24,995 nucleotides of DNA from CAZPKH01 sp964407165. GTDB taxonomy: Bacteria > Bacteroidota > Bacteroidia > Bacteroidales > Muribaculaceae. Below the pieces are notes generated by a model. That model was not told the origin of the DNA. It ran no database searches and saw nothing but the letters and a program-made list of their open reading frames with translations. Both the position numbers and the translations under genes were made by a program. Every line of letters begins with the position of its first letter. Position 1 is the stretch's first letter. Shown piece by piece: positions 21,887 through 24,995 of the stretch. The DNA lies in NCBI GenBank assembly GCA_964407165.1, contig CAYOUJ010000034.1, forward strand, positions 1 to 24,995, in the 5' to 3' direction.

Positions 21887-21935
21887 TCATCGATAAACTC
21901 GATAATAATCGATAACAATCGATAAACTCGATTTT
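21884..21935. repeat. 9/10-bp TCGATAA tandem array opening at the DUF4834 stop codon
   Basis: TCGA recurs at 21890, 21899, 21909, 21919 and 21928, with units TCGATAAAC, TCGATAATAA and TCGATAACAA. The first eleven bases TAATCATCGAT contain the stop codon and are identical to the opening of the array at 15629-15561 read on the minus strand. It ends ten bases before the DUF2461 ATG. Confidence 0.88.
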
Positions 21936-21944
21936 TATTACGCT

Positions 21945-22640
21945 ATGCGAGTGGATATTGTGCCGGGCGAGTATGTGCCTGAGCTTTACGAATTTTTGCG
22001 CGGAGTGGCTGCCAACAACAGCCGCCCATGGTTTCAGGAGCACAAGGAGCAATACCTGCGCCTGCGCCAGGCGTGGTACGCCGACCTTGACCGCCTCATC
22101 GACACCATGGCCGCGTGGGAGCCGGGGATGCGCACGCAGACGGCCAAGTCGGCCGCATACCGATTTTATCGTGACACCCGCTTCTCCCCCGACAAGTCGC
22201 CCTACAAGACCCACTTCTCCGCCCTGCTCAGCCCCATGGGCCGCAAGACCCGCTATGCAGCATATTATGTGGAGCTTGGCCTCGAAGGAGGCCTGTATGC
22301 CGGCATTTGGTGCCCCGACTCCTATATGCTGCGCAAGGTGCGCAACGCCATCGTAGACAACATCGACGAGTGGCGCGAGGTGACCCGGACGCCTGACATT
22401 GAGCGATATTTCCCCGGATGGGAAAGTCGCGACGACCTCAAGACCGTCCCCAAGGGATGGCCAAAAGACCATCCGCAGGCCGACCTGCTCCGCAAGCGCC
22501 AATACGGCAAGTTCTGCCCCTGCCCGGAGGAGTTCTTCAGCCGCCCCGAGTGGATAGACGAGGCTTCCGAGCGTCTGCGCATGCTCAAGGGCTTCGTTGA
22601 CTTCATCAACTATTCGATAGACGAAGACACCACTTTCTGA
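21945..22640 (+). CDS. DUF2461 domain-containing protein
   Basis: A 231-residue cytoplasmic protein matching the DUF2461 (TIGR02453) family of unknown function. Typical blocks are ELYEFLRGVAANNSRPWF at the start, YRFYRDTRFSPDKSPYKTHF near 72-91, ELGLEGGLYAGIWCPD, and a C-terminal LKGFVDFINYSID. There is no signal peptide or membrane segment. It lies 58 bases after DUF4834, beyond a tandem array, and 4 bases before the next start codon. Confidence 0.9.
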   Translation: MRVDIVPGEYVPELYEFLRGVAANNSRPWFQEHKEQYLRLRQAWYADLDRLIDTMAAWEPGMRTQTAKSAAYRFYRDTRFSPDKSPYKTHFSALLSPMGRKTRYAAYYVELGLEGGLYAGIWCPDSYMLRKVRNAIVDNIDEWREVTRTPDIERYFPGWESRDDLKTVPKGWPKDHPQADLLRKRQYGKFCPCPEEFFSRPEWIDEASERLRMLKGFVDFINYSIDEDTTF

Positions 22641-22644
22641 CTGC

Positions 22645-24327
22645 GTGAGCCGCTTGCGTAAATATCTGCCGCTGTGTGGCTTCTACGCCTTTACCTTCAT
22701 CCTCTTCCTGCTCATTGAGTGGCCCAACGCCGTGATGAGCTACGACGACTATATCTACTCGCGCGTCTGGACCGATAACATGCCGTGGTGGGATTTTACC
22801 GGTTCTAAACCCATGGAGTCTTGGAGCGAGGTAATCCCCTCGCAAGCGCTTCATTACGCCAACCAAAACGGCCGCTTCATAGTCCACGCCCTTGTGCAGA
22901 TATACATCTGTTTCTGGGGATACAAGGCTCTGGCAGTGACAGTTGCGCTGCTCTCGGTCTGTGCCGTGGAGCTGCTCTCGCGTCTGTCGGTGCGGGGGGC
23001 GCCGACGGTGGCCGACCGACTGGTGACGATGGTAGTGTTCTTCCTGGTGATGCCCTTCTTCGCCTTCTGCGGCGTGTGGTTCGGCGACGCGGCATTTTCA
23101 ATGAACTATGTCTTGCCCTCCACGGCTATGCTGCTGGTTTTGTGGCTGCTGCGCCGACGCTGGCCTGGCGCCCCGTGCCGATGGTGGGCGGCATGCCTCT
23201 TTGCATTGCTTGGCTTGGTTTGCGGACAGCTCCACGAGGGATTCTCCGTACCCCTGCTCGGGGGCTGGGCGGTGTACACGCTGCTGTGGCACAGGCGCTG
23301 GGACAGTCGCGCGTGGTGGCTCATGGCCGGAGTGGCCCTCGGCACCCTCAGCGTGTGCCTATCACCGGGCATACACCGGCGCGCGACTGACGCCTCGTTT
23401 CAAGACGAGTCATATATCCACAACTGTCTCAGCGACTTATATACGGTCTGTGAGATATTTATCCCTATAATTGTCGTTGCCGCAGTGGTGTGGGCGCTCA
23501 GCCGCCGCAAGGGGCTGCGTGAAAAAGTTTCCACGGCCTTGTCCGACAGCCGGTTGGCCATGGCCGTGGGTGTGGTGTGCCTGCTGACAGGCACGTTCTT
23601 GTTCCGCTTCAAGTGCGGCGAGCCTCGCTGCTTTTGCGCCCTCGGGCTGATGCTGACATTGCTGACAGCCAGGGTGCTTCTGGCTGTCCGGCGCCCCGGG
23701 CGAGTGGCCTCGGGCGTGTCAGTCATCTTCCTGACAATGGTCTCCGGCGTGCTCTTCGCGCAGGGCATGCACAACTATCGCCTGCACCAACGCTACTTCA
23801 ACGCTTACCTCTCCTCCCCGACCGGATACGTAATCACCGAGGACACATACCCGACGGTTAACCCGCTCAATATATTACCTAATGGCGTCACGGTGCCCGT
23901 CCCGCTCAACATTTACTCGCGCGAGGGGTTTGAGATTGGCGCTATCCGACAGCGGTATGCCGGGGAGCGGCCGCCATACGTGCCTGTTCCAAACTTAGAG
24001 GGGCTGCGCCCTGAAGACGTGGCGTTTGACAACGGCCACATCAAGATTTACACCCGCCCCGAGGTGTGGTGGATGGTCATGGAAGGCTCCGACCGCTACG
24101 ACATCGAGTATTATGCCGACGGCGCCACCCCCGTGCGCACACTCCACGCCCTGACCGAACGGCTTACCGGCAACCGCTACGAGCCCACCAAACTCAACAC
24201 CGACACCGTCACCTGGCGCGGCCACCGCTACAAGATCATCGCCAAGCGCTCCAACCTCCGCCTCACGCGCCTCATCGGCCTCTCCCCCGACGGCTCCCCT
24301 CACTACTACCCCCTTAAGGATAATTAA
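22645..24327 (+). CDS. Large polytopic membrane protein, DUF6056/GT-C like
   Basis: A 560-residue inner-membrane protein with roughly ten hydrophobic segments in residues 8-390 followed by a soluble C-terminal region (about 390-560). The loop after the first helix contains SYDDYIYSRVWTDNMPWWD, an acidic loop as seen in GT-C glycosyltransferases and DUF6056 proteins, and GQLHEGFSVPLLGGW is a second characteristic segment. It may use lipid-linked sugar donors, but no catalytic residue is proven. The GTG start is four bases after the DUF2461 stop. The stop codon overlaps that of the convergent toxin gene. Confidence 0.72.
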   Translation: MSRLRKYLPLCGFYAFTFILFLLIEWPNAVMSYDDYIYSRVWTDNMPWWDFTGSKPMESWSEVIPSQALHYANQNGRFIVHALVQIYICFWGYKALAVTVALLSVCAVELLSRLSVRGAPTVADRLVTMVVFFLVMPFFAFCGVWFGDAAFSMNYVLPSTAMLLVLWLLRRRWPGAPCRWWAACLFALLGLVCGQLHEGFSVPLLGGWAVYTLLWHRRWDSRAWWLMAGVALGTLSVCLSPGIHRRATDASFQDESYIHNCLSDLYTVCEIFIPIIVVAAVVWALSRRKGLREKVSTALSDSRLAMAVGVVCLLTGTFLFRFKCGEPRCFCALGLMLTLLTARVLLAVRRPGRVASGVSVIFLTMVSGVLFAQGMHNYRLHQRYFNAYLSSPTGYVITEDTYPTVNPLNILPNGVTVPVPLNIYSREGFEIGAIRQRYAGERPPYVPVPNLEGLRPEDVAFDNGHIKIYTRPEVWWMVMEGSDRYDIEYYADGATPVRTLHALTERLTGNRYEPTKLNTDTVTWRGHRYKIIAKRSNLRLTRLIGLSPDGSPHYYPLKDN

Positions 24328-24606
24328 AACAGGTCTGAGTGTGAGCCAGTATCAACCATGATGAGAAGGAGCACATCGTCGTGCTGCTCCCAGATGAGCA
24401 ACCAGTCACTGTTGGGGCTGCCGATATGGCACTCCCATTGACCCTCGCGGTTGCCTGACAGCTTGTGGGGGCGGTATTGTGCGGGGAGCGAACCGGTTTG
24501 ACGGAGAGTCTCTATGGCCTCGAAAATCTTGACCATTGGCAACCCTCGTTTTTTCACATCGCTTGAGCGCCTTTTCGAAACGCTTGGTGGTTTGTATGGT
24601 GTACAT
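24324..24606 (-). pseudogene. YafQ/RelE-family toxin, frameshifted
   Basis: The ribosome-dependent mRNA interferase family is recognised in two frames. The first frame starts at ATG 24606 with MYTIQTTKRFEKALKRCEK, the normal YafQ N terminus. The second continues with KRGLPMVKIFEAIETL, ALPAQYRPHKLSGN-like sequence and ends WLLIW...VDTGSHSDLF, containing the His expected to be catalytic. The frames meet at a run of six T (24549-24554 on plus, six A in the coding strand); one A less would restore one continuous protein of about 93 residues. The start overlaps the antitoxin stop as TGATG. The gene is likely broken by slippage, unless a +1 frameshift or assembly error is involved. Confidence 0.75.
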
Positions 24607-24815
24607 CAAATCTTAATGTTGAGGGCGCTAAACATCTCTTCCGTGGACTTCCATGTGGTTACGCGGCCGGCATCGATGTCCTCGCAGGCGCGCTCGTAAC
24701 TCGTTTTGCGCTTGCGCTGCGGCTTGGAGAGGCTGACTCCGTTCATCAGGCCTATTACCTTCTTAAGCGCGGGGACAACCTTGGTGTCTTCTACAGTCAA
24801 AATAAATTGTTGCAT
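24606..24815 (-). CDS. Antitoxin of the YafQ-type pair
   Basis: A 69-residue protein directly upstream of the toxin, overlapping its start in TGATG. The sequence starts MQQFILTVEDTKVVPALKKVIGLMNGV and ends with RACEDIDAGRVTTWKSTEEMFSALNI, the pattern of small Bacteroidetes antitoxins with a C-terminal AxxDxxAGRV toxin-binding helix. It would neutralise the toxin and repress its own promoter, as is known for the class. The DNA-binding part cannot be defined. With the toxin frameshifted it may be a leftover or still protect against related toxins. Confidence 0.72.
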   Translation of the reverse strand: MQQFILTVEDTKVVPALKKVIGLMNGVSLSKPQRKRKTSYERACEDIDAGRVTTWKSTEEMFSALNIKI

Positions 24816-24831
24816 AGTTGCAGGGCTTTTA

Positions 24832-24995
24832 GAGCCTGTTTAATAAAAATTGTTGTTTTTTTGTAGGCTGATTTTGCGCCAGTTTGGATTTTTGAGGAAA
24901 GAGTTTAGCGGGCTAAATGACTGACGAAAAAAGCCAAAATGGCCAAAATAAGCCACAAAAAAAGAACAAAGTGAGAATAAAACCATATCACTAGT
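24832..24995. mobile_element. Possible insertion-sequence end, AT-rich edge of window
   Basis: From 24832 (GAGCCTGTTTAATAAAAA) to the window end the sequence is AT-rich, non-coding and unlike the rest of the window. It holds a TTTAGC/GCTAAA hairpin (24904-24917) and purine-rich stretches. The opening words resemble the ends of insertion sequences I remember from Bacteroidetes, but no transposase or second inverted repeat is within the window. The call is tentative. Confidence 0.25.

Noticed and set aside
24324..24557. Short toxin starting at GTG 24557 as an intact gene
   Set aside because: The missing N terminus is found in the other frame directly upstream with perfect coupling to the antitoxin, so a frameshift explains it better.
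24604..24608. Programmed -1 frameshift in the toxin gene
   Set aside because: The shift needed is +1 (or -2) at the six-A run, and the in-frame X XXY YYZ heptamer is absent.

Overview
The window looks like ordinary chromosome from a fairly GC-rich member of the order Bacteroidales. The evidence is the Bacteroidetes-type promoter boxes (TAnnTTTG at -7) ahead of several genes, a type IX secretion sorting tail on a secreted protein, Bacteroidales-restricted families (DUF4494, DUF4834, DUF2027-Smr), and the psd-pssA-DUF4834 gene order. Muribaculaceae is my best guess at family level, but the sequence alone does not prove it.

Layout. A partial tRNA-Pro opens the window on the minus strand. Positions 191-7031 are a minus-strand block: an S41 protease, coaD, parE, an MFS sugar-type transporter, the PLP-homeostasis protein YggS and a DUF4494 protein. 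Positions 7206-12117 are a plus-strand block: a family 2 glycosyltransferase, a DUF3108-like exported protein, an EamA transporter, a second glycosyltransferase and queA. A secreted beta-helix protein (minus) converges on queA and diverges from tRNA-Leu(UAA). Positions 14025-16682 are minus strand: an iron/cobalamin-type ABC ATPase, an EFR1-type flavodoxin-ferredoxin and a DUF2027-Smr protein. Positions 16957-24327 are plus strand: an OmpA-family porin, a GYF-PrsW membrane protease, pgpA, psd, pssA, DUF4834, DUF2461 and a large polytopic membrane protein. The right end holds a small minus-strand toxin-antitoxin pair whose toxin is frameshifted, then AT-rich sequence that may be the edge of an insertion sequence.

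Functional threads. pgpA, psd and pssA are three phospholipid-synthesis enzymes (phosphatidylglycerol and phosphatidylethanolamine branches) lying almost consecutively. The remaining genes are mainly housekeeping or envelope functions. I found no CRISPR array, prophage, secretion cluster or biosynthetic cluster.

The most unusual signal is between the genes. At least a dozen gene boundaries carry short tandem arrays with units of 7, 8, 9 or 10 bp. Many of these arrays turn into their own reverse complement and so form long hairpins. Some start exactly at a stop codon, one encodes a poly-lysine tail on a glycosyltransferase, one fills the leader of the DUF4494 gene, and a 7-bp array lies in frame inside the DUF2027-Smr gene, where gain or loss of one unit would shift the frame. 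A separate hairpin family occurs twice with a compensatory base-pair change. These patterns suggest a rapidly evolving class of gene-boundary elements and are the best candidates for something not well described.
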